From Hazenella coriacea (GTDB taxonomy: Bacteria; Bacillota; Bacilli; Thermoactinomycetales; Thermoactinomycetaceae): 64,000 nucleotides of DNA. The position numbers and the translations under genes are program-made. Position 1 is the stretch's first letter, and each line of letters begins with the position of its first letter. Below the pieces are notes generated by a model. It was not told the origin of the DNA and did not search any database. It saw only the letters and a program-made list of their open reading frames with translations. Below are positions 9,726-18,804 of this stretch, piece after piece. Location: contig NZ_SMAG01000004.1 of the NCBI RefSeq assembly GCF_004341825.1, forward strand, positions 62,001-126,000, written 5' to 3'.

Positions 9726-9960
9726 AATAAAAAGTCTCTGTAGCATCAGCTACAGAGACGGAGAAATCCGCGGTTCCACTCTGTTTGAATTCAAAATAAA
9801 TATGATGAATTCCACTTCACCCGATAACGGCGGGACCGGATCTTCCTACTCCAGAATCGTTTCAGAAGTCTGCTCATGGGTGCATTTCAGATCAAACAGG
9901 ATAAAGCCTTTCACCTACCGACTTCTCTCTGAAATCCTGTTTTCATCTTACTCTCCCAAT
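9726..9960 (-). promoter_or_regulatory. Cysteine-specific T-box riboswitch upstream of cysE-cysS
   Basis: The minus strand contains the T-box sequence GTGGAACCGCGG near 9768-9782, which would pair with the NCCA end of uncharged tRNA. The terminator GTCTCTGTAGC/GCTACAGAGAC with TTTTTATTT follows at about 9729-9761. The stem I specifier loop reads GAAATGCACC, giving specifier TGC (9882-9884), a cysteine codon. Uncharged tRNA-Cys should therefore allow expression of cysE and cysS. It lies between gltX and cysE, as in B. subtilis. Confidence 0.93.
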
Positions 9961-10002
9961 CAACGCATGATGCAATCTTTTCTCTTATTTTCCAATAATC
10001 TC

Positions 10003-11463
10003 TTATTGTTTGTCAACCAAGTTCTTCAAACGATTTTGTACAGTTTCTACACCTAACAACGAAATCGTTTCTCTTAGATCAGGACCATGAGCCACTCCAG
10101 TTACTGCAACCCGAACTGGCATAAACAATTGCTTCCCTTTATAACCTGTTTCTTTTTGAATCTCTTTAAAAACAGATTTTAGTTGATCTGGATGAAGCTC
10201 TGTCAAGTTTTGGATTCGTTCTAAAAAGGCTTTAAGCACAGTTGGGACTTGCTCACCAGCAAGGATTTCTTGAGCCTCTTCCGTATAATCTACGTCGGAT
10301 TGGAAAAATATGTCCGTCAATTCGGCGATTTGGGACACAAATTCTAGCTGTTCTTGATATAATCCTACAAGTCGAGTCGTCCAATCTTTTTGTTCAGGAT
10401 CAAGCGGAGTTTGGATCCGACCTGCTTGTTCGAGATAAGGAATTGCCAAGTCAACAATCCGTTCCAAAGAAGCCTTTTTGATATAATGCCCATTCATCCA
10501 TTTTAACTTACCTGTATCGAAAACCGCAGGAGCTTTTGATACCCGCTCAAGAGAAAACAGTTGACATAGCTCTTCTTTAGAAAAGATTTCCTCTTCTCCT
10601 TCTGGAGCCCAGCCAAGTAAAGTAATAAAGTTTACAATGGCTTCTGGTAGATATCCTAATTCTTTATACTGGTCGATGAATTGGATAATGGATTCATCCC
10701 GCTTGCTCATCTTTTTCCCTTCACCGTTCAAAATTAATGGGACATGTGCAAAGACAGGCTTTTCAAAACCAAATGCTTCATATACTAAAAGTTGACGTGG
10801 AGTATTAGATAAATGCTCTTCTCCGCGAATCACATGGGTAATCTTCATCAATGCATCATCAATGACCACAGCAAAGTTGTAGGTTGGGCGTCCATCTGGG
10901 CGTACAATCACAAAGTCACCTAGGTCATTGGATTCAAATTTTACTAAGCCACGAATCGCATCTTCAAATGCCAAAGTTTTTCCCTCTGGAACTCGAAATC
11001 GAATACTAGGAATACGCCCCTCTGCTTCTAGCTTAGATCGTTGTTCTTCAGTGAGATCACGATCCCAGCCACTGTACTTGGGAGCCTCTCCACGTGCTAA
11101 TTGTTCTTCGCGTTCTTTTTCTAACTCTTCAGGAGTACTATAGCTATAATAAGCTTTTCCCTCTTGTAAAAGCTGATCTACATATTTCTGATAAATATCT
11201 AATCGTTCCATGCAGCTATATGGACCAAAGGGACCACCAATATCTACAGATTCATCCCAATCAAGTCCCAACCATTTTAGCATTGCCAATTGCTTTTCCG
11301 CTGCACCAGGAACATTACGTTCTGTATCTGTGTCTTCAATCCGTACTACAAAATCGCCATCATATTTTTTCGCTAGTAGATAACTAAATAATGCTGTTCT
11401 AGCTCCCCCGATATGTAGATGACCTGTGGGACTAGGTGCATATCGCGCTCGAACTCTCTTCAT
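10003..11463 (-). CDS. gltX: Glutamyl-tRNA synthetase (GltX)
   Basis: A 486-residue class I synthetase. The HIGH motif is [10 protein letters not shown] near residue 17 and the KMSKS motif is KMSKRDESI near residue 252, the usual spacing. In Bacillales this enzyme also misacylates tRNA-Gln for the GatCAB route. AAAAGGAG precedes the ATG. The gene follows ispF by 21 bases and precedes the T-box of cysES, so the cys genes may partly depend on its promoter. Confidence 0.97.
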   Translation of the reverse strand: MKRVRARYAPSPTGHLHIGGARTALFSYLLAKKYDGDFVVRIEDTDTERNVPGAAEKQLAMLKWLGLDWDESVDIGGPFGPYSCMERLDIYQKYVDQLLQEGKAYYSYSTPEELEKEREEQLARGEAPKYSGWDRDLTEEQRSKLEAEGRIPSIRFRVPEGKTLAFEDAIRGLVKFESNDLGDFVIVRPDGRPTYNFAVVIDDALMKITHVIRGEEHLSNTPRQLLVYEAFGFEKPVFAHVPLILNGEGKKMSKRDESIIQFIDQYKELGYLPEAIVNFITLLGWAPEGEEEIFSKEELCQLFSLERVSKAPAVFDTGKLKWMNGHYIKKASLERIVDLAIPYLEQAGRIQTPLDPEQKDWTTRLVGLYQEQLEFVSQIAELTDIFFQSDVDYTEEAQEILAGEQVPTVLKAFLERIQNLTELHPDQLKSVFKEIQKETGYKGKQLFMPVRVAVTGVAHGPDLRETISLLGVETVQNRLKNLVDKQ

Positions 11464-11484
11464 CGTTCATACTCCTTTTCCAAT

Positions 11485-11970
11485 CTATGCAACTTCTTTT
11501 TTCATAAGTAAAACGACAGCCATTGTAGCAATCCCTTCACTTCGTCCAGTAAAACCAAGTTTTTCGGTCGTTGTTGCTTTAATATTAACTTGTCCAACCT
11601 CAACTTCTAATAACTCGGCCACTCGCTGACACATCGTCGGGATATAAGGAGCCATCTTCGGTTTTTGAGCAATAATGGTTGCATCCAAATTCCCTAATTG
11701 ATATCCTTGTTGCTTAGCTAAATCCCAAACTTTTTGCAGTAGCTTTGCACTATCTGCTCCTTTATAAGCAGGATCTGTATCGGGAAAATGCTTGCCGATA
11801 TCCCCCATAGCGAGCGCACCTAATACGGCATCCGTGATGGTATGTAAAAGTACATCAGCATCAGAGTGCCCAATTAATCCTTTCTCATATGGAATCTCGA
11901 TTCCCCCAATAATGAGTGGGGATCCCTCAGCCAATTGATGTACATCAAAACCTTGTCCAATTCGAATCAT
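11485..11970 (-). CDS. ispF: 2-C-methyl-D-erythritol 2,4-cyclodiphosphate synthase
   Basis: A 161-residue IspF of the MEP isoprenoid pathway, converting CDP-ME 2-phosphate to MEcPP and CMP. The metal ligands are in GQGFDVHQL and the signature is [38 protein letters not shown] is the conserved C-terminal block. Its start overlaps the ispD stop by four bases. Confidence 0.97.
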   Translation of the reverse strand: MIRIGQGFDVHQLAEGSPLIIGGIEIPYEKGLIGHSDADVLLHTITDAVLGALAMGDIGKHFPDTDPAYKGADSAKLLQKVWDLAKQQGYQLGNLDATIIAQKPKMAPYIPTMCQRVAELLEVEVGQVNIKATTTEKLGFTGRSEGIATMAVVLLMKKEVA

Positions 11971-12656
11971 ACATGCTTTCTCCTCATCTGTTGGATCGAT
12001 TCAGCCAAGATAAGATCATCTGGCGTTGTGATCTTGATATTGGTATACTCTCCTTCTACTACTCGCACATCAATCCCTAATTCTTCAACTAACATGGAAT
12101 CATCAGTAGCCAATTGTTCACGCACTAATCCCAACTGATGTGCTTCCAGTAGCCATTCACGGCGAAAAGCTTGTGGTGTTTGCACAGACCACAAACGACT
12201 TCGGTCAGGGGTCATCTCTACAATTCCTGCATCATCAACTTGCTTGACTGTATCCTTCATCGGAACTGCCAAGATGGCTGCTCCATGCATTTGGACAGAT
12301 TCAAGAAGTCGATCAATCGCTTGATGACTGACAAATGGGCGTACTGCATCATGAACCAACACGAGATCTGTATCGAGAGACTGAATCCCACGATAAACGC
12401 TTTCTTGTCGTTCTTTTCCACCTGCAATCACCTGGGTAACCTTTAAAAATCCTTCTTTTTGGATCAACTTCCGAGTACGTGCAATCTCGTCTTCCTTCAT
12501 GACTACAATAATTTCATCAATAGCAGGATGGGTTTCAAATACGCGAATCGTATGAATTAAGATCGGCTGATCCTCAAAGAGTAAAAACTGCTTACTCTCC
12601 TTGGTTCCCATTCGTTTTCCCTGTCCCGCAGCTGGAATGACTACACCAACACTCAC
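11967..12656 (-). CDS. ispD: 2-C-methyl-D-erythritol 4-phosphate cytidylyltransferase
   Basis: A 229-residue IspD that joins CTP and MEP. The nucleotide-binding loop is [12 protein letters not shown] at the N-terminus, followed by the [12 protein letters not shown] block; [12 protein letters not shown] carries the conserved VHDAARPF-type motif. The start is GTG at 12656, seven to eight bases after AAAGGAG; the longer frame from 12764 has no family match. It is translationally coupled to ispF. Confidence 0.95.
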   Translation of the reverse strand: MSVGVVIPAAGQGKRMGTKESKQFLLFEDQPILIHTIRVFETHPAIDEIIVVMKEDEIARTRKLIQKEGFLKVTQVIAGGKERQESVYRGIQSLDTDLVLVHDAVRPFVSHQAIDRLLESVQMHGAAILAVPMKDTVKQVDDAGIVEMTPDRSRLWSVQTPQAFRREWLLEAHQLGLVREQLATDDSMLVEELGIDVRVVEGEYTNIKITTPDDLILAESIQQMRRKHV

Positions 12657-12682
12657 AATGAATCTCCTTTCAAATAAAGCAT

Positions 12683-12708
12683 GCCCGCCGGTGAAAACCG
12701 CTACGGGC
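12683..12708 (-). terminator. Hairpin between yacL and ispD
   Basis: On the minus strand GCCCG-TAG-CGGT loops through TTTC to ACCG-G-CGGGC. No T-run follows, so it is more likely an mRNA-processing or attenuation structure than a full terminator. Confidence 0.3.
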
Positions 12709-12729
12709 TGAAACATTTCATGTATCCTA

Positions 12730-13824
12730 TTATAACGCACGTTCAAGGAGTTTGGGTTTAGCAAATATCATTCTTCCAGCAGAAGTTTGTAATACACTTG
12801 TTACCAGTACATCAATATGCTCACTGATATACTCACGCCCACCTTCAATGACAATCATCGTTCCATCATCTAAGTAAGCAACCCCTTGACCATGCTCTTT
12901 TCCATCTTTAATCACTTGAACATTGATCTCTTCACCCGGCAAAACAACAGGTTTAACTGCATTGGCCAAATCATTAATATTTAAAACAGCAACCCCTTGA
13001 AGCTCACAAACTTTATTCAAGTTAAAGTCATTGGTGACAACTTTCCCAGAGAGGACTTTCGCAAGCTTCACTAGCTTACTATCGACTTCTGCTACTTCTT
13101 CAAAGTCACCTTCATAGATTAAAACTTTGACGTCAAGTTCTTTTTGGATCTTGTTTAAAATGTCCAAACCACGACGTCCACGATTCCTTTTTAAAACGTC
13201 GGAAGAATCAGCAATATGTTGCAACTCTTCCAAAACAAAGCTAGGAATAACTAATATTCCTTCTAAAAAGCCGGTCCGACAAATATCCGCAATTCGACCA
13301 TCAATGATGACACTTGTATCCAAGATTTTATGTTCAAACGCATCCCGTCCGTCTTTTTTGTTGCGTCCATCTTTGCCTTGCCGACCTAGCGTAAAAATAG
13401 AAATCAGTTCATCACGCTTTTTGTATCCCACTCTGAACCCGAGATAACCAAGTAAACCTGAAAAAATAAAAGGTAGAACCCGATTAACCCCCGGAATAGG
13501 CAATTGTGATAATGGCTGTTGAATTAGAAAAGCGACGATTAAACCAAAGATCATCCCTAGTGCTCCAAATAATCCATCAGCAGCTGGAATCTTGACTAAT
13601 CGTTCTTCACTCCAACGAATCCATTTCACCACGTGGTTAGACAATAAAATGGTGGCGACTAACATCACAACTGCACCTATACCGGCACCAATATATTCTG
13701 GTCCTGGTACTTCTCCAAAATTCAGAGGAGATCGTTGAAGCAACCCGAAAAACTTCTCACCTAAATAATAGCCTGCGGATGCTCCGATCAGAATGAAAGC
13801 TAATTGAACAAAGCGTTTCAACAC
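12730..13824 (-). CDS. yacL: Membrane PIN-TRAM domain protein YacL
   Basis: A 364-residue protein with four hydrophobic segments within the first 140 residues, then a PIN nuclease-like domain (ILDTSVIIDGRIADICRTGF, near residue 170, with acidic residues again in VVTNDFNLNKVCEL) and a C-terminal TRAM domain (GEEINVQVIKDGKEHGQGVAYLDDG class). The family is widespread in Firmicutes; its RNA substrate is not established to my knowledge. The start is GTG at 13824 after GGAGG. Confidence 0.9.
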   Translation of the reverse strand: MLKRFVQLAFILIGASAGYYLGEKFFGLLQRSPLNFGEVPGPEYIGAGIGAVVMLVATILLSNHVVKWIRWSEERLVKIPAADGLFGALGMIFGLIVAFLIQQPLSQLPIPGVNRVLPFIFSGLLGYLGFRVGYKKRDELISIFTLGRQGKDGRNKKDGRDAFEHKILDTSVIIDGRIADICRTGFLEGILVIPSFVLEELQHIADSSDVLKRNRGRRGLDILNKIQKELDVKVLIYEGDFEEVAEVDSKLVKLAKVLSGKVVTNDFNLNKVCELQGVAVLNINDLANAVKPVVLPGEEINVQVIKDGKEHGQGVAYLDDGTMIVIEGGREYISEHIDVLVTSVLQTSAGRMIFAKPKLLERAL

Positions 13825-13953
13825 GGGGCTTCACCTCCTCCCAACACCAAGCATTACTTAATATCATTATAGACAAACTTAGCAAACAGAAACCCTAGAT
13901 AAACCTCATTCTTGAAAAATTTTTAGGAAAAACAGAGGTGATCCATTCTAATC

Positions 13954-14442
13954 TTAATTTTTTTCAGTTATAACAATATCATCAATAAGTTCAAATGCTT
14001 GTTCTTCCTTCAAATTTCTAGCTAAAGCAAGTTCACTAATTAAAATTTGCTTTGCATTATCTAGCATCTTTCTTTCGCCTGTGGAAAGACCTTTCTCTTC
14101 CTCGCGCAGCATGAGAGACCGCACAACATCAGCCACTTCATAGATGTCTCCGCTCTTCATTTTGTCCAAATTGGCTCGATAACGGCGGTTCCAATTGGTT
14201 GTATCAGAAACATCCCGTTGACGCATCCTCTCTAAAACCTGATCAACCGTCATTTCATCTACAACTTCTCTCAAGCCGATGCTTGCTACATTTTTCATTG
14301 GAACCATCACTTTCATATCGCCGATCGGCATACGCATGACATAATATTTCTGTCGTTCGCCTAGTATTTCTTTTTCCTCAATCGACTCAATGACTCCTGC
14401 ACCGTGCATCGGATAAACCACTTTATCGCCAATATTGAACAA
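13954..14442 (-). CDS. carD: CarD family transcriptional regulator
   Basis: A protein of about 162 residues. The N-terminal Tudor-like RNA polymerase interaction domain reads FNIGDKVVYPMHGAGVIES and the C-terminal helical DNA-contacting domain contains NWNRRYRANLDKMKSGD. CarD binds the RNAP beta subunit and stabilises the open complex, notably at rRNA promoters in mycobacteria. I place the start at the TTG at 14442 because GGAGGTGG lies nine bases upstream. A good sigma-A promoter stands at 14478-14506. Confidence 0.92.
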   Translation of the reverse strand: MFNIGDKVVYPMHGAGVIESIEEKEILGERQKYYVMRMPIGDMKVMVPMKNVASIGLREVVDEMTVDQVLERMRQRDVSDTTNWNRRYRANLDKMKSGDIYEVADVVRSLMLREEEKGLSTGERKMLDNAKQILISELALARNLKEEQAFELIDDIVITEKN

Positions 14443-14477
14443 GTCGATCCACCTCCAAAGGGCAATATCTATTTTCC

Positions 14478-14506
14478 AATATATCACAAACGAAAAAGCC
14501 AGTCAA
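14478..14506 (-). promoter_or_regulatory. Sigma-A promoter for carD
   Basis: On the minus strand TTGACT (14501-14506) and TATATT (14478-14483) are 17 bases apart, about 35 bases before the carD start. The remaining DNA to 14711 is AT-rich, with no further feature that I can see. Confidence 0.75.
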
Positions 14507-14711
14507 TAATTTGAAAATAAATATATTAGCATATCTATATCCAAATCGTCAATAACTTTTTTCAAAATTAAATCGTTTATCTCCATTTAGAAATTACCAT
14601 GCTCTTTCAGTTCTAATCATCCAGATCCCACTTTGACAAGCTTTTAACCATACCATCAGTTGCGAAAGCCTTTTTTCCAGCCAATGATTTAGATCCTTAT
14701 TTATCAAAAAA

Positions 14712-14741
14712 TTGACACATCTTAGGTAAAATTTATATAAT
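14712..14741 (+). promoter_or_regulatory. Sigma-A promoter for the plus-strand gene at 14868
   Basis: A perfect TTGACA (14712-14717) and a perfect TATAAT (14736-14741) are separated by 18 bases. The transcript would start about 120 bases before the gene, leaving a moderately long untranslated leader. Confidence 0.75.
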
Positions 14742-14867
14742 AACGTTAGTATATTCCCTATATCTAGTTTTGATTCGTCTTAGAAAGCTCCTTCTTTGAA
14801 GGCTTAGTCTCTAGAAATCTTTTAGTTTGCAAATCATTTCCATATACTCCAAAAAGAGGTGAAAGGC

Positions 14868-15266
14868 ATGAGTGAAGAGGAACATCTTCATACCTTTCAG
14901 CAACAAGTAGCTGATTTATTGTTACGTCATCGTAGTTTTCTAGATGTTTCATCAAAGTTTCAGGAATCCAATGCAAGGGTGATTCGCGCTTTAATGAAAG
15001 CTGTCACTGATTGTGGGTGTATTCAGATTAACGCTGAACGCCAACCATATTCTGATGATTTGCCTATAGAAGAGTGGCGTGATTTACTAAAGACACATAT
15101 CTCCGGTAATCTTTGTGATCCTTGTAACGATGTAGTAAAAGCTGAAATGGGAAAAAACTTGTTTTATCTAACAGCCCTTTGCAATCTTTTGGAAATGAAT
15201 CTGTCAGATGTGGTCAAACAAGAATCAGAAAAATTATCGACGTTAGGAATTTTTAATTTGAGGTAG
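14868..15266 (+). CDS. Conserved Bacillales protein of unknown function (often labelled DUF1573)
   Basis: A soluble 132-residue protein. From memory it matches a conserved Bacillales family with the same TFQQxVADLLLRH start, QESNAR block and STLGIFNLR end, usually annotated as DUF1573 domain protein; I cannot verify that here. It has CGC near residue 48 and LCDPC near residue 82, which could bind metal or form disulphides. The ATG at 14868 follows GAGGTGAAAGGC. It is the only plus-strand gene in this stretch, with its own promoter and terminator, so it is a monocistronic unit. Confidence 0.75.
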   Translation: MSEEEHLHTFQQQVADLLLRHRSFLDVSSKFQESNARVIRALMKAVTDCGCIQINAERQPYSDDLPIEEWRDLLKTHISGNLCDPCNDVVKAEMGKNLFYLTALCNLLEMNLSDVVKQESEKLSTLGIFNLR

Positions 15267-15353
15267 TCTATTCAATTACCAAAAGAGTAGATGAAATAAA
15301 AATTTGAATCATTTAAATAGAATACTTCATAATCATAAGCCTTCATGAAAGTA

Positions 15354-15388
15354 AAAACAACCCTGAAAACCACTCAAGGTTGTTTTTT
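15354..15388 (+). terminator. Intrinsic terminator after the 14868-15266 gene
   Basis: ACAACCCTGA pairs with TCAAGGTTGT, with one mismatch, around a short loop, and TTTTTTT follows on the plus strand. An A-run on the other side may also let it stop minus-strand transcripts after pssA. Confidence 0.8.
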
Positions 15389-15430
15389 TGTAGACATCTT
15401 ATGTTAGAGCCTCTATCAAACACGATCTTT

Positions 15431-16141
15431 TTATTCTTTTACAGGCTCTTCATTTCCTTCATCACGTCGCCTGCGATCAAATGATTTTTTCACTCCGTAC
15501 AATGCATATAACATTAATGGTATGAACATAACCTTAGGTAGTTCATGAGGAAATAGAAGTGCACAGATGGCTAAAGCAATTAAAAATAAAGGACCAATCC
15601 AATAAATCGCTTTTGGAATTCCCATTTTTTTGAATGCTGGATATTTAATTTGGCTAACCATCAAAAAAGATAGAAAGAGCATACCTGCCATCAAGACATA
15701 AGGGCTTCCTACATAAGGGTTGTACAAAGCCATTGTTGCCAATATTCCACCTGCCGCCGTAATGGGTAACCCAATAAAATATCCAGGCTCTCCTGGGTAC
15801 ACGTTAAATCTAGCTAAACGCAAAGCGCCACAGATTGGAAAGATCGCAGTCACTAACCACCCTTCAAGACCTGTATGATTTTGGAATACAGAAATATACA
15901 TAATGATTGCGGGTGCCACACCAAAGGAAATAACATCAGATAATGAGTCCAGTTCTTTACCAAATTCGCTTTGCGTATTCAGCATTCTTGCCACGCGACC
16001 ATCAAGACCATCTAACAGCATACCAATAATGACCATAATAGCAGCATATTGCCACGAATCCTGAATCGCCAGAATAATAGAGATGATACCAAGAAATAAG
16101 TTCCCAACCGTAAAACAACTGGGCAATGCCTTAGCAAACAT
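15431..16141 (-). CDS. pssA: CDP-diacylglycerol-serine O-phosphatidyltransferase
   Basis: A 236-residue membrane enzyme of the CDP-alcohol phosphatidyltransferase family that makes phosphatidylserine. The signature DGxxAR(x8)GxxxDxxxD is complete: DGRVAR, G in SEFGKEL, then D and D in DSLSD. About seven hydrophobic segments follow. I use the ATG at 16141 (MFAKALPSC) because AGGAGG lies ten bases upstream; the frame is open to 16219 but has no ribosome site there. PgsA is an alternative, but the N-terminus CFTVGNLFLG favours PssA. Confidence 0.9.
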   Translation of the reverse strand: MFAKALPSCFTVGNLFLGIISIILAIQDSWQYAAIMVIIGMLLDGLDGRVARMLNTQSEFGKELDSLSDVISFGVAPAIIMYISVFQNHTGLEGWLVTAIFPICGALRLARFNVYPGEPGYFIGLPITAAGGILATMALYNPYVGSPYVLMAGMLFLSFLMVSQIKYPAFKKMGIPKAIYWIGPLFLIALAICALLFPHELPKVMFIPLMLYALYGVKKSFDRRRRDEGNEEPVKE

Positions 16142-16249
16142 AAAAAGGGAACCTCCTAAATAAATTGAATCCCGCTCAGGCGGTGGAGAAAACCCCCTCC
16201 TTCGCAATTTTTCATTCAATTTTGTTGTAGTGGTTTCATTCTAGGTTAT

Positions 16250-17329
16250 TTAGATATGTCTGTCAATAAAGACCTGTTCCTGAATCCTCTTTAATCCCTC
16301 TTTAATCGTACGTGCTCGTACATCACCGATTCCTTCAACCTCATCTAATTCTTCGATGGTTGCCATCAATGTCCGAGAAAGCACTTCAAAACGAGCAATT
16401 AGCTTTTGAATGATATTCCAAGGTAAACGTGGGATTTTATTCAGAATTCGATATCCTCTAGGAGAAACAGCCTCTTCTTGAATGTTAATATTTATAGGAT
16501 AACCTAGAATCCGAACCAGATTCATATGCTCCAATAAGTCATCCGCAGAGAGCTTTTTTAGTTCGTTGAAGACATTCTCCGGATTTACACACAGGGGATC
16601 TGCACAATAGTCCATAATGAGTAGTTCTGCTTCCTCTTCAACATTAGAAACCAATTCTTCAAGTTGCATACTAATGAGGCGACCCTCTGTCCCTAATTCA
16701 TGTATATATGTTTCAATCTCTCGTTTAATTCTTAAAACCATTTCAACCCGTTGTAATACAAGAGTCACTTCGTTGAGTGTAACTAACTCTTCAAATTCTA
16801 ATGCACTTAGATTGGTCATCGTTTGGTCGAGAACTGATTTGTACTTTTCAAGGGTTTGAATCGCTTGATTCGCTTTAGTTAAAATGACACCCATATCTTT
16901 CAAGGCATAGCGAATATTCCCTTTGTACAAGGTGATGATATTTCTACGCTGGGAGATCGAAACGACTAACTTCCCCGTTTGTTTAGCTGTTCGTTGAGCC
17001 GTACGATGACGAATTCCTGTTTCCGTCGAAGAAATGGATGAACTAGGAACGAGCTGAGCATTAGCATAAAGAATACGTTTTCCATCATTACTTAAGATGA
17101 TGGCTCCATCCATTTTAGCTAATTCATAAAGATAAGCGGGTGAAAATGGACAATCAATATGAAAGCCCCCGTCTACAATGTCGCAAACATGATCATCATA
17201 ACCCATCACAATCAAGGCGCCTGTTTTTGCACCCAGTACATTATCAAGCCCCTCACGAAATGCGGTTCCAGGTGCAATCAAGCGTAATGTTTCACTAATT
17301 ACTGTCTCCTTCGTAGCTTCCTCTTTCAC
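16250..17329 (-). CDS. disA: DNA integrity scanning diadenylate cyclase DisA
   Basis: A 359-residue DisA, which makes c-di-AMP and slides on DNA, pausing at branched structures. The N-terminal DAC domain holds the catalytic DGA (KMDGAIILS near 73) and RHR ([10 protein letters not shown] near 107). A helical spine follows, and a C-terminal helix-hairpin-helix domain is seen in [20 protein letters not shown]. The gene lies three bases after radA, the conserved radA-disA pair. Confidence 0.97.
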   Translation of the reverse strand: MKEEATKETVISETLRLIAPGTAFREGLDNVLGAKTGALIVMGYDDHVCDIVDGGFHIDCPFSPAYLYELAKMDGAIILSNDGKRILYANAQLVPSSSISSTETGIRHRTAQRTAKQTGKLVVSISQRRNIITLYKGNIRYALKDMGVILTKANQAIQTLEKYKSVLDQTMTNLSALEFEELVTLNEVTLVLQRVEMVLRIKREIETYIHELGTEGRLISMQLEELVSNVEEEAELLIMDYCADPLCVNPENVFNELKKLSADDLLEHMNLVRILGYPININIQEEAVSPRGYRILNKIPRLPWNIIQKLIARFEVLSRTLMATIEELDEVEGIGDVRARTIKEGLKRIQEQVFIDRHI

Positions 17330-17332
17330 ATG

Positions 17333-18706
17333 TTACCCTCCCAGTGCCACATCCAATGCTTCTCCCAAGGTATTGACACCGATTAATTCCATTCCCTTGG
17401 GTGGAGTCCATCCGCGACGGTTCTTTTCCGGAAAAATAATACGTTTAAAACCCATATTATAGGCCTCAGCTACCCGTTGCTCAATCCGTGAAACCCCCCG
17501 CACCTCTCCTGTTAAACCTACTTCACCAATGAATAAGTCAGAGATTCCAGTCGATTTCTCGCGGAAACTAGAAGCAAGGCTTACAGCAATACTTAAATCG
17601 ACCGCCGGTTCGTCAAGGCGAACACCACCAACGACATTTAGATAGGCATCTTGATTTTGTAAAAACATCCCCAGTCTTTTTTCCAATACCGCTATGATCA
17701 TGGTTACACGATGATGATCAACTCCAGTCGCCATTCGCTTGGGTGTGGCAAAACTGGTAGGCGCTACTAATGCCTGTAATTCCACGAGAACAGGTCTTGT
17801 TCCTTCCACACTCGCAGCCACAGCGGTTCCAGGTACTCCTACAGGCCTACCTGACAAAAATAACTCTGAGGGATTGGACACTTCTACAAGCCCTCCATCT
17901 TTCATTTCGAATACACCTATTTCATTCGTAGAACCGAAACGATTTTTGACAGCCCGTAACACTCGATATGTATGATGCCTTTCTCCTTCAAAATAGAGAA
18001 CACAATCTACCATGTGTTCCAACATTCTTGGTCCTGCAATCGCACCCGCCTTCGTCACGTGTCCCACAATGACAATAGCAATTCCACGCTCTTTCGCCCA
18101 ACGCATCAACTGTCCCGTACATTCCCTCACTTGAGAGACACTACCAGGTGCTGAGGTCACTTCAGGATGAAACATGGTTTGAATCGAATCGATCACCATC
18201 ATCTTAGGCTTTGTTTCTTCCATTAATGTTTCAATCGCCGTTAAATCTGTTTCAGATGCCACCATCAGTTGTTCATGTAGAGCTTCAAGTCGTTCAGCAC
18301 GTAAGCGAATTTGCTCCGTTGATTCTTCACCTGAAACATATAGGACTGGACAATCACGCTTGGCTAATTGGTGCGAAGCTTGGAGTAATAAGGTTGATTT
18401 TCCAATCCCTGGATCCCCACCAACTAAAATAAAGGAGCCAGGAACTAGACCGCCCCCTAATACACGGTTCAATTCTCGGATCCCTGTATCTGAACGGGGT
18501 TCATCCATTTTTACAATTTGTGTAATCGGAACTGCTTTTTCTCGTTTTGTTTGTAACTGGACACTGGTTCCAGGTATATATCCAGTTGGATTTTCACGTT
18601 CTTCAACCAATGAATTCCAGTTTCCACATCCAGGACATCGTCCCATCCACTTAGCCGACTCATATCCACATTCTTGACAAACAAACTTGGTTTTTTTCTT
18701 CGCCAC
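17333..18706 (-). CDS. radA: DNA repair protein RadA (Sms)
   Basis: A 457-residue RadA from the GTG at 18706 ([14 protein letters not shown]), with AGGAGAC eight bases upstream. The N-terminal zinc finger is CQEC..CPGC; the RecA-like core has the Walker [13 protein letters not shown] near 95 and the RadA-specific KNRFGSTNE; a Lon-like C-terminal domain follows, with [15 protein letters not shown]. RadA is a DnaB-type helicase that extends recombination D-loops and branch migration. Confidence 0.96.
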   Translation of the reverse strand: MAKKKTKFVCQECGYESAKWMGRCPGCGNWNSLVEERENPTGYIPGTSVQLQTKREKAVPITQIVKMDEPRSDTGIRELNRVLGGGLVPGSFILVGGDPGIGKSTLLLQASHQLAKRDCPVLYVSGEESTEQIRLRAERLEALHEQLMVASETDLTAIETLMEETKPKMMVIDSIQTMFHPEVTSAPGSVSQVRECTGQLMRWAKERGIAIVIVGHVTKAGAIAGPRMLEHMVDCVLYFEGERHHTYRVLRAVKNRFGSTNEIGVFEMKDGGLVEVSNPSELFLSGRPVGVPGTAVAASVEGTRPVLVELQALVAPTSFATPKRMATGVDHHRVTMIIAVLEKRLGMFLQNQDAYLNVVGGVRLDEPAVDLSIAVSLASSFREKSTGISDLFIGEVGLTGEVRGVSRIEQRVAEAYNMGFKRIIFPEKNRRGWTPPKGMELIGVNTLGEALDVALGG

Positions 18707-18763
18707 GTTCCGTCTCCTATCAATCTGTTCTATTTCAATCCTCATTATAACAGACACGATTAT

Positions 18764-18795
18764 AAAAAATATCCCCACTTCCTCTTGAAGTGGGG
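18764..18795 (-). terminator. Intrinsic terminator after clpC
   Basis: On the minus strand CCCCACTTC loops through a short spacer to GAAGTGGGG and is followed by ATATTTTTTAT. It lies ten bases after the clpC stop and marks the end of the CtsR operon. radA therefore probably has its own promoter; TATAAT-like hexamers lie at 18744-18749 and 18759-18764 but without a convincing -35. Confidence 0.8.
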
Positions 18796-18804
18796 GGGTG
18801 GAGG

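Noticed and set aside
18744-18764. Promoter for radA
   Set aside because: Two TATAAT-like hexamers are present, but neither has a -35 at the proper distance, so I did not list a promoter.
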